From Ancylobacter dichloromethanicus (GTDB lineage Bacteria; Pseudomonadota; Alphaproteobacteria; Rhizobiales; Xanthobacteraceae), in assembly GCF_018390645.1 (NCBI RefSeq), contig NZ_JAHBGC010000038.1:77879-141878 (forward strand): 64,000 bases of DNA, written 5' to 3'. Shown piece by piece: positions 43,903-56,635 of this stretch. A program made the translations under genes and the position numbers. The notes beneath the pieces are model-generated. The model did not search any database, had not been told where the DNA came from, and saw nothing but the letters and a program-made list of their open reading frames with translations. Positions within the stretch are counted from its first letter, which is position 1; every line of letters starts with the position of its first letter.

Positions 43903-44358
43903 ATGGGCATGTCCGCAGGAGGAGCGGGAGGCGGCTGGCACTCGCGGCGTTCGCGCCGGCGCGCGGGTGGCGTCGTCATGTCCGAGATCAACGTCACGCC
44001 GATGGTCGACGTGATGCTGGTGCTGCTCATCATCTTCATGGTCGCCGCGCCCATGCTCACCATGGGCGTGCCGCTCGACCTGCCGCAGACCGAAGCCAAG
44101 GCGGTGCCGCAGGAGAACGAGCCGCTGGTCATCAACATCACCAAGGACGGCAAGATCTTCCTGCAGGAAACCGAGATTCCGGTCGACGAGCTGGTGCCGA
44201 AGCTGCAGGCGATCGGCAAGGCCGGCTATGAGGAGCGCATCTTCGTGCGCGCCGACAAGAGCCTCGACTATGGTTCGGTGATGCGGGTAATGGGCCGCCT
44301 GTCCGGCGCCGGCTTCAAGCGCGTGGCGCTTGTCTCCGAAGTCGAGCAGGGGGGCTGA
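43903..44358 (+). CDS. tolR: TolR, stator subunit
   Basis: A 151-residue protein with one membrane helix. The basic N-terminus (WHSRRSRRRAGG) leads to INVTPMVDVMLVLLIIFMVA, with the proton-carrying Asp in PMVDVML. The periplasmic domain (about 55-151) has GVPLDLPQTEAKA and VFVRADKSLDYG-like sequence (IFVRADKSLDYGSVMRVMG). It pairs with TolQ to energise TolA. The gene is tightly packed between tolQ and tolA. Confidence 0.95.
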   Translation: MGMSAGGAGGGWHSRRSRRRAGGVVMSEINVTPMVDVMLVLLIIFMVAAPMLTMGVPLDLPQTEAKAVPQENEPLVINITKDGKIFLQETEIPVDELVPKLQAIGKAGYEERIFVRADKSLDYGSVMRVMGRLSGAGFKRVALVSEVEQGG

Positions 44359-44361
44359 GGC

Positions 44362-45339
44362 ATGCGCGCGGGCTTGCTTTCCTCGGCGGCGCTTCACGTC
44401 GGCATCATCGGCTTCATGGCGGTCTCCTTCGCGTCTCCCTCGCCCTATGAGGTGACACCGCCCGAATCCATGCCGATCGACATCATTTCGGACGCCGAAA
44501 TGTCCAAGATGATGGCCGGCAAGAAGGACGCCCCGAAGGAGAACCCCAAGCCTGTCGCCGAGAAGGTCGACGCGCCCAAGCAGGCCGAGAATCTCGAATC
44601 CAAGGTGTCCGAGAAGCCCGAGGTGAAGGCCGCCAACGAGCCTTCCGCCCCGCCGCCCCCGCCTGCGCCGCCCGAGGCGAAGCCGGCCGAGCCCAAGCCC
44701 CCGGCCGCGCAGGCCGAGGCCAAGCCGGCCACGCCCCCGCCGCCGGACGCCGAGGCGCTCGCCGCCAAGCCGCCGGAGCCGCCGAAGGAGCCGCCCAAGC
44801 CGCAGGAGGCCGCGCAGGCCGCCCCGCCGCCGCCCGCGCCGCCGAAGAAGCCGAAGAACATTCCGCCCAAGGTGGTGCAGGAGCCGGCCCCCGAGCGCGA
44901 CTTCAACCCGAACCAGATCGCCGCCCTGCTGAACAAGCAGGACCCGCGCCGCATGGCCGCGCTGGGCGACACGATCAACAACACCGCCTCGCTCGGCGCC
45001 TCCGCCGGCACCTCGACGTCGCTGTCGCAGACCGAAATCGACGCGCTGCGGGCCTATATCAGCCGCTTCTGGAAGCTGCCGGCAGGGGCGGTCAACGCCG
45101 ATCAGGTGACGGTGGTGTTCAAGATCGTGCTGAGCCCGGATCGCAAGATGGTAGGCGCGCCGCACCTCGTCGAGGTGCAGGGCGCGGGCAATGCCTATGC
45201 GCCGGTGGTGCGCGAGACCGCCCAGCGGGCGCTGTACGAGATCGCCAACCAGTCCAATCCGTTCCCGATGCTGCGCGCCGACCGTTACGATACCTGGCGC
45301 GAGCTCGAGCTGGGCTTCAACCCGGCCATGCTTAATTGA
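44362..45339 (+). CDS. tolA: TolA, periplasm-spanning linker
   Basis: A 325-residue protein. One helix near the N-terminus (SSAALHVGIIGFMAVSFA) anchors it. A long Pro/Ala/Lys/Glu-rich middle (about 50-190) with repeated PPPPAPPEAKPAEPKPP-type sequence spans the periplasm; it is proline-rich rather than the Ala/Lys helix of E. coli. The C-terminal domain (about 215-325) has LRAYISRFWKLPAGAVNADQ and ends GFNPAMLN. It links TolQR to TolB-Pal. The gene is 3 bases after tolR. Confidence 0.92.
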   Translation: MRAGLLSSAALHVGIIGFMAVSFASPSPYEVTPPESMPIDIISDAEMSKMMAGKKDAPKENPKPVAEKVDAPKQAENLESKVSEKPEVKAANEPSAPPPPPAPPEAKPAEPKPPAAQAEAKPATPPPPDAEALAAKPPEPPKEPPKPQEAAQAAPPPPAPPKKPKNIPPKVVQEPAPERDFNPNQIAALLNKQDPRRMAALGDTINNTASLGASAGTSTSLSQTEIDALRAYISRFWKLPAGAVNADQVTVVFKIVLSPDRKMVGAPHLVEVQGAGNAYAPVVRETAQRALYEIANQSNPFPMLRADRYDTWRELELGFNPAMLN

Positions 45340-45366
45340 TGATTGTTCTTTTCCGAGGTACCCACA

Positions 45367-46737
45367 ATGTCGCGGCGTTTTTCCCTTGAAGCCAACGGCC
45401 TCGTCGGCCGCCGGTCGGTCCTTGTCGGCATGGCGGCGCTCGGCGGTGCGGGGCTGGGCGGCGCGGCGCTCGCGCCGGGCCTGGCGCAGGCCGCGGTACG
45501 CCTCGACATCACCTCGGGCACGGTGCAGCCGCTGCCCATCGCCATCACCGATTTCGTCGGCGGCAGCAGCCCGCAGGACATCGAGGCCGGCAAGGGGGTG
45601 ACGCAGATCATCTCCGCCGATCTGCGCCGCTCCGGCCTGTTCGCCCCCATCGACCCGGCCGCCTTCGTCGAGAAGATCGCCAATCCGGACGCCTCGCCGC
45701 GCTTCCAGGACTGGCGCGTCATCAACGCCCAGGCGCTGGTCACCGGCCGTATCACCCGCCAGCCGGACGGCCGGGTGAAGGCCGAGTTCCGGCTGTGGGA
45801 CGTGTTCGCCGGCCAGCAACTGATCGGCCAGCAATATTTCACCCAGCCGGAGAACTGGCGCCGGGTGGCGCACATCATCGCCGACGCGATCTATGAGCGC
45901 CTGACCGGCGAGAAGGGCTATTTCGACACCCGCATCGTCTTCGTCGACGAGAGCGGGCCGAAGGAGAAGCGAATCAAGCGCCTCGCCATCATGGATCAGG
46001 ACGGCGCCAACGTGACCTATCTCACGCGCGGCGACGACCTGGTGCTGACCCCGCGCTTCTCGCCGACCAGCCAGGAAATCACCTATATGAGCTATGGCCA
46101 GGGCGAGCCGCGGGTCTATCTGCTCAACATCGAGAACGGCCAGCGCGAGGTGGTCGGCAATTTTCCCAATATGAGCTTCTCGCCGCGCTTCGCCCCGGAC
46201 GGGCAGCGGGTGATTCTGAGCCTGCAGCAGGGGGCGGATTCGAATATCTTCGTGATGGACCTGCGCTCCAAGGCGACCACGAGGCTGACCGACACGCCGG
46301 CGATCGACACCGCCCCGTGCTATTCGCCGGACGGTTCGCAGATCTGCTTCGAGAGCGACCGCGGCGGCGGCTCGCAGATCTACATCATGAACCCCGACGG
46401 CTCGAACCAGCACCGCATCTCGTTCGGCGACGGGCGCTATTCGACGCCGGTCTGGTCGCCGCGCGGCGACGTGATCGCCTTCACCAAGCAGGCGCAGGGG
46501 CGCTTCGCCATCGGCCTGATGCGGCCGGACGGGTCGGGCGAGCGCATCCTGACCGAGGGCTACCACAATGAAGGGCCCACCTTCGCGCCGAACGGGCGTG
46601 TGATCATGTTCTTCCGCGATGCCGGCGGCAGCGGCGGCCCGCAGCTCTATACGGTCGACATCACCGGCTACAACGAGCAGCGTGTGCCTACGCCGAGCTA
46701 TGCCTCCGACCCCGCCTGGTCGCCATTGCGTTCCTGA
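45367..46737 (+). CDS. tolB: TolB, periplasmic beta-propeller, Tat-like signal
   Basis: A 456-residue periplasmic protein. The export signal has [18 protein letters not shown], with a twin arginine before the hydrophobic core and an AQA cleavage site near residue 42, so Tat export is likely instead of Sec. The N-terminal domain (about 45-165) binds TolA; the C-terminal six-bladed propeller has repeats such as [29 protein letters not shown] and DPAWSPLRS. It binds Pal at the outer membrane. The ATG at 45367 has GAGG upstream. Confidence 0.94.
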   Translation: MSRRFSLEANGLVGRRSVLVGMAALGGAGLGGAALAPGLAQAAVRLDITSGTVQPLPIAITDFVGGSSPQDIEAGKGVTQIISADLRRSGLFAPIDPAAFVEKIANPDASPRFQDWRVINAQALVTGRITRQPDGRVKAEFRLWDVFAGQQLIGQQYFTQPENWRRVAHIIADAIYERLTGEKGYFDTRIVFVDESGPKEKRIKRLAIMDQDGANVTYLTRGDDLVLTPRFSPTSQEITYMSYGQGEPRVYLLNIENGQREVVGNFPNMSFSPRFAPDGQRVILSLQQGADSNIFVMDLRSKATTRLTDTPAIDTAPCYSPDGSQICFESDRGGGSQIYIMNPDGSNQHRISFGDGRYSTPVWSPRGDVIAFTKQAQGRFAIGLMRPDGSGERILTEGYHNEGPTFAPNGRVIMFFRDAGGSGGPQLYTVDITGYNEQRVPTPSYASDPAWSPLRS

Positions 46738-46813
46738 ACGGGTTCTGTCAGGGAACGATTAACCATAAGCGGTGGTTTACGGCATGGTCGCGAAATCGAC
46801 GCAATTCGGCAAG

Positions 46814-46835
46814 GTTCCGTAAAGCACGACGGAAC
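46814..46835. other. Inverted repeat between tolB and pal
   Basis: GTTCCGT (46814-46820) and ACGGAAC (46829-46835) form a perfect 7-bp stem with an 8-base loop. There is no T-run. It could slow transcription between tolB and pal or be a binding site. The 155-base gap also has TTAACCATAAG at about 46760, a possible half CtrA site. Confidence 0.4.
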
Positions 46836-46892
46836 ATTGATGGACGCCAGAAGCCAGTCGGCAGATCAGTCCGGAATTCAGGAGTCAGCGGT

Positions 46893-47387
46893 ATGATCGG
46901 TATGTTGCGCCATCTCGGCGGCGCGCGCGTCGCCTTCATCATCGGTTTCGCGATGCTCGCGGCCGCCTGTGCCAAGAACCCGATGGACGGCGCCGGCGCG
47001 GCGCTGGGCTCGGCGCCTCCCGGCAGCCCGCAGGAGTTCATCGTCTCGGTCGGCGACCGCGTGTTCTTCGAGAGCGACCAGACCAGCCTGTCGCCGCAGG
47101 CGCAGGCGACGCTCGACAAGCAGGCGCAGTGGCTCAACCACTACGCCAAGTACAGTTTCACCATCGAGGGCCACGCCGATGAGCGCGGCACCCGCGAATA
47201 CAATATCGCGCTCGGCGCCCGGCGCGCCCAGAGCGTGCGCGACTATCTGGTCCAGCGCGGTGTCGCGGCAAACCGCATGCGCACCATCTCCTACGGCAAG
47301 GAGCGCCCGGTCGCGGTCTGCAACGACATCTCGTGCTGGTCGCAGAACCGCCGCGCCGTCACCGTGCTGAACGCCACCGGCACCTGA
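46893..47387 (+). CDS. pal: Pal, peptidoglycan-associated lipoprotein
   Basis: A 164-residue outer-membrane lipoprotein. The lipobox LAAAC puts the lipidated cysteine at about residue 26. The OmpA-like domain (about 48-160) has FESDQTSLSPQAQATLDKQA, FTIEGHADERGTREYNIALG and RRAQSVRDYLVQRGV for binding meso-DAP peptidoglycan. The ATG at 46893 has AGGAG upstream. A strong terminator follows, so cpoB probably has its own promoter. Confidence 0.96.
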   Translation: MIGMLRHLGGARVAFIIGFAMLAAACAKNPMDGAGAALGSAPPGSPQEFIVSVGDRVFFESDQTSLSPQAQATLDKQAQWLNHYAKYSFTIEGHADERGTREYNIALGARRAQSVRDYLVQRGVAANRMRTISYGKERPVAVCNDISCWSQNRRAVTVLNATGT

Positions 47388-47411
47388 GCGCCGCGTCAGC
47401 CGGACTTTTCC

Positions 47412-47441
47412 AACCCGGCCCGCTCCGCGGGCCGGGTTTTC
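47412..47441 (+). terminator. Rho-independent terminator after pal
   Basis: Perfect 11-bp stem AACCCGGCCCG (47412-47422) and CGGGCCGGGTT (47428-47438) followed by T residues, 24 bases after the pal stop. Confidence 0.9.
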
Positions 47442-47469
47442 ATTTGGGGCGCCGATGATGTCGCCGCCC

Positions 47470-47487
47470 TTTGACCGCGGGGTCAAA
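47470..47487. promoter_or_regulatory. Palindrome upstream of cpoB
   Basis: TTTGACC (47470-47476) and GGTCAAA (47481-47487) form an inverted repeat with a 4-base centre, 80 bases before cpoB. It is a candidate operator or promoter element. Confidence 0.4.
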
Positions 47488-47567
47488 CTTTGGACGTGAT
47501 CCGCCCGGTATGCTCAAATGGAGTACGCGCGGCGCTCGCTGCCGCATCGCTGATCCCGTTCCAGTGC

Positions 47568-48440
47568 ATGGCCATGATGACCGTTCGCTTGCCTCGACCC
47601 GCCGCCTTCGTGCTTTTCGCCGCTCTCGCCGCGCCCTTCGTCCCATTGGAGACGGCACAGGCGCAGGCGGACAACAATTTCTTCGGCAACCTATTCAAGC
47701 CGCCAGGGCAGGTGCGCTCGGGCAACCAGCCGGAGCAGGCCGGCGAGAGTGACAGCCTGGTCACCCGGATCGACCGGCTGGAGAACCAGTTCCGCCAGAT
47801 GACCGGGCAGATCGAGGAACTGCAGTATCGCAACCAGCAGCTTGAGCAGCAGGTGCGACTGCTGCAGGGCGGCACCGGCGCGGCGCCGGCGGGCGAGCCC
47901 GGCCGCCGTTCCGACGTGTTCGATCCCTCCGCGCAGGCGGGCGCTCCCGGCGCGCCGCGTCCGCTCGGCACCACGCCCCCTTCCGGGCCGGGGGGCGTGC
48001 CGATGGACCTTGGCGCCCTGTCGGGTTCGGTGGCGGGCGCCCCGGCGGCGGCGGCGAGCACGCCGAAGGACATGTTCGATCTCGGCTTCGGCGCCCTGCA
48101 GCGGCAGGATTATACGCTGGCGGGCCAGACCTTCGAGCAGTTCGTGAAGCTCTACCCCACCGACCGCGCCGCGCCGGACGCCTATTACTGGCTCGGCGAG
48201 AGCCAGTACCTGCGCAAATCCTACAAGGAGGCGGCGCAGAATTTCCTCAAGGTCTCGACCGACTTTCCCAATGCGGTGAAGGCGCCGGACGCGTTGCTGC
48301 GGCTCGGCCAGTCGCTGGCCGCCATTGGCGAGAAGGATGCGGCGTGCGCCACCCTCAATGCGGTCGGCAACAAATACCCGCGTGCCTCCGCCACCATCAA
48401 GCAGGGGGTGGCGCGTGAGCAGAAGCGCGCCGGCTGCTGA
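47568..48440 (+). CDS. cpoB: CpoB (YbgF), Tol-Pal-associated periplasmic TPR protein
   Basis: A 290-residue exported protein (signal ends near ETAQAQA). A short trimerising coiled coil follows (LVTRIDRLENQFRQMTGQIE and IEELQYRNQQLEQQVRLLQ), then a Pro/Gly/Ala linker and a C-terminal TPR domain (about 170-285) with YTLAGQTFEQFVKLYPTDRA and PDAYYWLGESQYLRKSYKEA. CpoB coordinates Tol and peptidoglycan synthesis at division. The start could be ATG at 47568, 47574 or 47577. Its 3' end overlaps tilS by 26 bases. Confidence 0.92.
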   Translation: MAMMTVRLPRPAAFVLFAALAAPFVPLETAQAQADNNFFGNLFKPPGQVRSGNQPEQAGESDSLVTRIDRLENQFRQMTGQIEELQYRNQQLEQQVRLLQGGTGAAPAGEPGRRSDVFDPSAQAGAPGAPRPLGTTPPSGPGGVPMDLGALSGSVAGAPAAAASTPKDMFDLGFGALQRQDYTLAGQTFEQFVKLYPTDRAAPDAYYWLGESQYLRKSYKEAAQNFLKVSTDFPNAVKAPDALLRLGQSLAAIGEKDAACATLNAVGNKYPRASATIKQGVAREQKRAGC

Positions 48441-49470
48441 GGCTGCGACGCATGGCCGCTCCACCGGCCCGTCCGGCGCTGAACTCGCGACGCTTTTCGC
48501 GCCCTTCGCCGCCCATGGCCGGGTGCTGCTGGCCGTTTCCGGCGGACCGGATTCGACCGCGCTGATGCTGCTCGCGCAGCGCTGGCAGGCGCTGTGCGGC
48601 GGACGGACGGAGCTTCACGTCGCCACCGTCGATCATGGGCTGAGGGCGGAATCGCGTGCCGAGGCGCAGGCGATTCGTGTTCTCGCGCAAGGGCTTGGCC
48701 TGCCGCACGCGATTCTCGACCTGCCGGCGAAGCTGCCGGGCACGCGGCTGCAGGAGGCGGCGCGGCATGCGCGCTACGAGGCGCTGGCGGCCCACGCCGA
48801 TGCGATCGGCGCCGGTGCCCTCGCCACCGCCCACACCCGCGACGACCAGGCGGAAACCGTGCTGTTCCGGCTGATGCGCGGCTCCGGCCTTGGCGGGCTG
48901 GCGGGCATTCCGGCGGCGCGTCCGCTGGGTTCGCTCGCCCTTCTGCGCCCGCTGCTCGGCCTGCCCAAGGCCGAACTGGTCGCGCTGTGCCGCACGGCCG
49001 GTATCGGCTTCGTGGTGGACCCCTCGAACAGCGACCCGCGCTTTGCCCGCGCACGACTGCGGGAACTGCTGCCATCTCTAGCTGCAGAAGGGCTCGATGC
49101 TGCAGCGTTGACGCGCCTCGCCCGCCGCATGGCGCGCGCCGAGGCGGCGCTGGAGGCGTCGGCCGATGCCGCCGCCGCGACGCTGTGGACGACCGAGGGA
49201 GGCACCGGCGGACCGATTCGCCTCGCCCGCGCCGGTCTTGCCGCGCTGCCGGAGGAGATCGTCCTGCGCCTTGTCGGGAGGGCGATTGCCGCGAGAGGCG
49301 AGGGGCCGGTGGAACTCGCCAAGCTGGAAGCGCTGGCCGGCTGGATCGCCGGTCTCGGCGCGGCCGAACATGGCGCGCGCACGCTTGCCGGGGCGCTGGT
49401 GCGGGTGAACCGCCACGCCGTCACCATCGGTCCGGCGCCACGGCGCCGGCCGGTCCGGGACGTCCGCTGA
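48415..49470 (+). CDS. tilS: TilS, tRNA(Ile)-lysidine synthase
   Basis: A 351-residue enzyme that changes the wobble C34 of tRNA-Ile(CAU) to lysidine, letting it read AUA. The ATP-pyrophosphatase loop is LLAVSGGPDSTALMLLA, followed by VATVDHGLRAESRAEA and ALATAHTRDDQAETVLFRLM. LRPLLGLPKAEL and DPSNSDPRFARARLR complete the family core. The C-terminal domain is short. The start is GTG at 48415, preceded by AGGGGG and overlapping cpoB. Confidence 0.94.
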   Translation: MSRSAPAAEAATHGRSTGPSGAELATLFAPFAAHGRVLLAVSGGPDSTALMLLAQRWQALCGGRTELHVATVDHGLRAESRAEAQAIRVLAQGLGLPHAILDLPAKLPGTRLQEAARHARYEALAAHADAIGAGALATAHTRDDQAETVLFRLMRGSGLGGLAGIPAARPLGSLALLRPLLGLPKAELVALCRTAGIGFVVDPSNSDPRFARARLRELLPSLAAEGLDAAALTRLARRMARAEAALEASADAAAATLWTTEGGTGGPIRLARAGLAALPEEIVLRLVGRAIAARGEGPVELAKLEALAGWIAGLGAAEHGARTLAGALVRVNRHAVTIGPAPRRRPVRDVR

Positions 49471-49618
49471 CGCCGAATTGCGCGGATGGCCGCAAACGCC
49501 TTGCCCCGGCCATCTTGGCAAGGATCAATGCGACACCTAAATTACGGTGCGACAAGGGAGGGCCGCCAGCGCCGGCGGTACCCGCGCGTCGGTCGGGTCC
49601 GACGCCGAAAGGGACATG

Positions 49619-51541
<1,923 letters not shown>

Positions 51542-51560
51542 TCCACGCCGAACCTTCGAT

Positions 51561-51600
51561 AAAGGGAAGACCTGCGCAAGCAAGTCTTCCCTTTTTATTT
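51561..51600 (+). terminator. Rho-independent terminator after ftsH
   Basis: Perfect 11-bp stem AAAGGGAAGAC (51561-51571) and GTCTTCCCTTT (51584-51594) with a T-rich tail to 51600, 20 bases after the ftsH stop. Confidence 0.92.
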
Positions 51601-51844
51601 GGCCCCGACCCTGCCGGGCGCGCCATCGGTGAAGCATCCTCGGCCGGGAGATATCTGTCTCGCGAGACAATGTCGCGTTGAGGCGCGGTTCCACCGGCAT
51701 GAGCCGGAGGCTTCACACAGGCTGTGCCACGCAACGAACGCTTACACTTTGTGAAACACTTGCCGGCATACTCGGTGCTAGAGAACAGTGAGAGGCGGAA
51801 ACCGCCGTCGCGCCGGGAGGGCGCCGATTCGCATGAGGCAGGGC

Positions 51845-53188
<1,344 letters not shown>

Positions 53189-53203
53189 CGGCCGCCTTTC
53201 GGG

Positions 53204-54397
53204 CTAGCCGTCCAGCCGCCGCAGCAGGCCGCGGTAGATCTCGTCGTCGTCGCACAGGCCGGCGAGGCGGCCCAGGCTGTCGACCAGCAGGATCGGCAGG
53301 TCGGTGTGGCGCTTCAGCTCGATCGCCGCCTTCAGCTTGAGGTCGACGGGCGCGACGATGCAGTCGGCGTCATGCGCCAGCTTGTCGTCGATCACCCCGG
53401 CCTCGCCATCGGCGGTGGCGAGCACGCCGGCGCGGCCATCGAGATCGAGCGAGAGCGGGCGCCCCTCGGGATCGACCTTCACCTTTACCCGGCCGTCCCT
53501 GTCCAGCACCACGGAATCGCCTTCACGGGCGAGGCTCGCCGCCGGGCGCATCACCGCGGTGCCGCGCAGCACGTTGAGCGGGTTCATGTGCTTCACGAAT
53601 TCGGCGACGTAGTCATTGGCCGGGCGCAGCAATATGTCCTCGGCGGTGCCGGCCTGGACGATGCGCCCGCCCTCCATGATGGCGATCTTGTTGCCGAGCT
53701 TGAGCGCCTCGTCGAGATCGTGGCTGACGAACACGATGGTCTTGTGGATGCGCCGCTGCAGGTCGAGCAGTTCGTCCTGCAGCTTGTCGCGGATCAGCGG
53801 GTCGAGCGCCGAGAAGGGCTCGTCCATCAACAGGATTTCGGCGTCGGTGGCGAAGGCGCGGGCGAGGCCGACGCGCTGCTGCATGCCGCCGGAAAGTTCG
53901 CTGGTGTATTTGCCGGCCCAGTTGGTGAGGCCGACCATGGCCAGCTTCTCGTCGACGATGCGGTTGCGCTCGGCCGCGCCCATGCCGCGCAGCTCCAGCC
54001 CGAAGCCGACATTGTCGCGCACGGTGCGCCAGGGCAGCAGGCCGAACTGCTGGAACACCATGGAGACGGTGTGCATGCGGATGTCGCGCAGCGTGGCCTC
54101 GTCGCAATGGGCGACGTCGATCGCGGCGCCATTGTGCTCGACCAGCACCTCGCCGCGCGCCACCTCGTTCAGCCGGTTGATGGCGCGCAATATGGTCGAC
54201 TTGCCCGAACCGGACAGGCCCATCAGCACGCAGATCTCGCCGCGCTCGACGGCAAGGCTCACCCCCGCCGCGCCGAGCACGGTGCCGGTGGCGGCGAGGA
54301 TCTCGTCGCGCGTGCGGCCCTCGTCGATGAGCTTCAAAGCGCCTTTCTGGTCGGCGCCGAAGACGATGTCGATGTTGCGGAATTCAACGGCAGCCAT
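53204..54397 (-). CDS. choV: ChoV/ProV-type choline (betaine) ABC transporter ATPase
   Basis: A 397-residue ATPase of the OTCN family. Marks are Walker [21 protein letters not shown]-loop [13 protein letters not shown], signature [19 protein letters not shown], Walker [17 protein letters not shown] and [22 protein letters not shown]-terminal CBS-like region (about 285-395) may sense ionic strength as in ProV/OpuA. It lies 3 bases after choW. Order choX-choW-choV with a choline-type binding protein supports choline rather than proline import. Confidence 0.92.
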   Translation of the reverse strand: MAAVEFRNIDIVFGADQKGALKLIDEGRTRDEILAATGTVLGAAGVSLAVERGEICVLMGLSGSGKSTILRAINRLNEVARGEVLVEHNGAAIDVAHCDEATLRDIRMHTVSMVFQQFGLLPWRTVRDNVGFGLELRGMGAAERNRIVDEKLAMVGLTNWAGKYTSELSGGMQQRVGLARAFATDAEILLMDEPFSALDPLIRDKLQDELLDLQRRIHKTIVFVSHDLDEALKLGNKIAIMEGGRIVQAGTAEDILLRPANDYVAEFVKHMNPLNVLRGTAVMRPAASLAREGDSVVLDRDGRVKVKVDPEGRPLSLDLDGRAGVLATADGEAGVIDDKLAHDADCIVAPVDLKLKAAIELKRHTDLPILLVDSLGRLAGLCDDDEIYRGLLRRLDG

Positions 54398-54400
54398 GGT

Positions 54401-55252
54401 TCAGCCCTTTCGCGAGCGGCGCTCTGGCCGCTTGCAGACGCGGTCGAGCACGATGGCGAGGACGACGATGGCAAGGCCCGCCTCGAAGCCCATGGCGATG
54501 TTCACCGAGTTCAGTGCCCGCACCACCGGCTTGCCGAGGCCGTCGGCGCCGACCAAAGCGGCGATCACCACCATGGACAGGCTCAGCATGATGCACTGGG
54601 TGATGCCGGCCATGATGGTGGGCAGGGCGTAGGGCAGTTCCACCTTGAACAGGAGCTGGGTCTTGGTGGCGCCGAACGCCTTGCCGGCCTCGTAGAGCGC
54701 CGGCGGCACCGAGGAGATGCCGAGATGGGTGAGGCGGATCGGCGCGGGGATGGAGAAGATCACGGTGGAGATCAGCCCCGGCACCGCGCCGAGCCCGAAC
54801 AGAACCAGCGTGGGGATCAGATAGACGAAGGTGGGGATGGTCTGCATCAGATCGAGGATCGGCCGGATCGCGGTGTAGAGCCAGGGCCGGTGCGCGGCGG
54901 CGATGCCGATCGGCACGCCGACGATGACGCAGACCAGCGTGGCGCAGATGACGAGGGAGAGCGTCTCCATCGTCGCCGACCAGTAGCCGAGATTGGTGAC
55001 CAGCAGCAGCGAGCCGACGATGAACACCACCAGCCCGACCGAGCGGTGGACCAGCCACGCCGCCAGCCCGAACAGCGCGATGAGCAGCAGCGGCGGCACC
55101 CAGAGCAGCGCGTCGGTGAAGCCGCCGATCAGCGCCCCCAGCACCAGCGAGATGAAATCGAAGAAGCCCTGTCCATGGGTGGTGAGCAGGTCGACAAAGT
55201 CGCGGAGCCAGATTCCCAATGGAATCTTGTGCTCGGTCAGCCAGTCATACAT
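54401..55252 (-). CDS. choW: ChoW/ProW-type choline ABC transporter permease
   Basis: A 283-residue inner-membrane protein with about six helices. The N-terminus MYDWLTEHKIPLGIWLRDFV is typical of ChoW, and the permease coupling loop includes EAGKAFGATKTQLLFKVELP, the EAA motif. The C-terminus VLDRVCKRPERRSRKG is cytoplasmic. It works with ChoX and ChoV. A 213-base gap with a palindromic repeat separates it from choX upstream. Confidence 0.93.
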   Translation of the reverse strand: MYDWLTEHKIPLGIWLRDFVDLLTTHGQGFFDFISLVLGALIGGFTDALLWVPPLLLIALFGLAAWLVHRSVGLVVFIVGSLLLVTNLGYWSATMETLSLVICATLVCVIVGVPIGIAAAHRPWLYTAIRPILDLMQTIPTFVYLIPTLVLFGLGAVPGLISTVIFSIPAPIRLTHLGISSVPPALYEAGKAFGATKTQLLFKVELPYALPTIMAGITQCIMLSLSMVVIAALVGADGLGKPVVRALNSVNIAMGFEAGLAIVVLAIVLDRVCKRPERRSRKG

Positions 55253-55326
55253 GGGTTGCTTCCCTCGTGGCGATGAGCGGGTCTATTCCAGCCGTGGCCG
55301 AGCGGACCTCCGGCGTCACCATGCCT

Positions 55327-55420
55327 CGTCATGGCCGGGCCTCGCCCGGCCATCCACGTCTTTCGCGTCGTTCACCCCCAGGCCCGGGTCGCGGATCTCC
55401 GGGCCGGGCCCGGGGTGACG
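55327..55420. repeat. Double-hairpin palindromic repeat between choW and choX
   Basis: Hairpin one pairs ATGGCCGGGC (55331-55340) with GCCCGGCCAT (55344-55353). Hairpin two pairs GGCCCGG (55381-55387) with CCGGGCC (55399-55405). The ends CGTCA and TGACG are also inverted. This form (CGTCATGGCCGGGC...) is familiar from repeated intergenic elements in Hyphomicrobiales. Inside an operon it could lower choWV expression relative to choX. Confidence 0.7.
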
Positions 55421-55465
55421 GCCTGGCGCGGCTCAACCTGCGGGCGGCCGGGACGGCGATGGTCT

Positions 55466-56425
55466 TCAGAGCTTGAGCGCGGCTTTCACCGCGGGCACGG
55501 CGGGCTTGCCGTCGATGGTGGTGACGCCGGCGAGCCAGGGCTCCCACACGGTGGGGTTGGCCTTCAGCCACTTGTCGGCGGCCTTGGCGGGCTCCATGCT
55601 GTCGAGCAGGATATAGCCCATCACCACGTTCTCGGTGGCGAGCGAGAATTTCAGGTTCTTGATCAGGGTCCCGACATTCGGGCACTCGGCGGCGTAGCCG
55701 GCGCGGGTGTTGGTGTAGATGGTGGCGCCGCCATAGTTCGGGCCGAACACGTCGTCGCCGCCCGAGAGATAGCTCATCTGGTACTTCGAGTTCATCGGGT
55801 GCGGCTCCCAGCCGAGGAAGACGATGGCTTCCTTGCGGCGGGCGGCGCGCTCGACCTGGGCGAGCATGCCCTGCTCGCTGGATTCGACCAGGTCGAAGCC
55901 CTTCAGGCCGTATTTGTCGTCCTTGATCATGTCGAGGATCAGGCGATTGCCGTCATTTCCCGGCTCGATGCCGTAGATCTTGCCGTCGAGCTTGTCCTTG
56001 AACTTGGCGATGTCGGCGAAGGACTTCAGCCCCTCGTCATAGAGATAGGTTGGCACCGCCAGCGTGTACTTCGCGCCTTCGAGATTGACGCCGATCACCT
56101 CGACGCTCTTGTCCTCGCGATAGGGGGCGAGGTCGGCCTCCATGGTCGGCATCCAGTTGCCGAGGAACACGTCGATGTCCTTGGTCTGCATCGACTTGTA
56201 GGTCACCGGCACCGACAGCACCTGGGTCTTCGGGGTGTAGCCGAGGGCCTCCAGGATCGAGGAGGCGAGGGCGGTGGTGGCGGTGATGTCGGTCCAGCCG
56301 ACATCGGCGAAACGGACCGTCTTGCAGGCCGCGGGCTCGGCGGCATGGGCCGTGTCGCGCGGCTGAGGGGCGACGCCGAGCATCAGCCCGAGGGCGGCGG
56401 CAGCCACGAATTTGAACGTGCGCAT
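55466..56425 (-). CDS. choX: ChoX, choline/betaine substrate-binding protein
   Basis: A 319-residue periplasmic protein with a signal peptide (1-28, ending AHAAEP). The type II binding fold shows aromatic ligand-cage sequences: RFADVGWTDITATTALAS, FLGNWMPTMEADLAPYR and FLGWEPHPMNSKYQMSYL. Their tryptophans match the positions that bind the choline head group in ChoX. The EPGNDGNRLILDMI segment is typical of the family. The ATG at 56425 begins MRTFKFVAAAALG. It is first in choXWV and divergent from the bet genes. Confidence 0.93.
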   Translation of the reverse strand: MRTFKFVAAAALGLMLGVAPQPRDTAHAAEPAACKTVRFADVGWTDITATTALASSILEALGYTPKTQVLSVPVTYKSMQTKDIDVFLGNWMPTMEADLAPYREDKSVEVIGVNLEGAKYTLAVPTYLYDEGLKSFADIAKFKDKLDGKIYGIEPGNDGNRLILDMIKDDKYGLKGFDLVESSEQGMLAQVERAARRKEAIVFLGWEPHPMNSKYQMSYLSGGDDVFGPNYGGATIYTNTRAGYAAECPNVGTLIKNLKFSLATENVVMGYILLDSMEPAKAADKWLKANPTVWEPWLAGVTTIDGKPAVPAVKAALKL

Positions 56426-56619
56426 CGTTATTTTTTCCCCGTTGGCATCCTGTCAGGATCATGGAACCGGTATGGCCTGAGGCCAAGCCCGGTACGGCCG
56501 GAATCGGCAAGTCGGGGACGGCGGCGTTCGCGCAGCGGCGTCTGAACGTCATCGACCCTCGCGGCACCTGCGGTGTCCTCGACACCCTGACACCGGCATA
56601 CGGCCTCTGGAGGCTTCTC

Positions 56620-56635
56620 TTGAACAGCTATTCAA
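56620..56635. promoter_or_regulatory. BetI-operator-like palindrome 1
   Basis: TTGAACAGCTATTCAA is a near-perfect palindrome (two symmetric positions differ). It resembles the TTGAAC-type half sites bound by BetI repressors and shares 13 of 16 bases with the second site at 56807. It lies about 195 bases upstream of choX and 232 bases upstream of the bet gene. Confidence 0.6.

Noticed and set aside
46738..46892. Full CtrA box between tolB and pal
   Set aside because: Only a single TTAACC half is present; the partner at the right spacing is missing.
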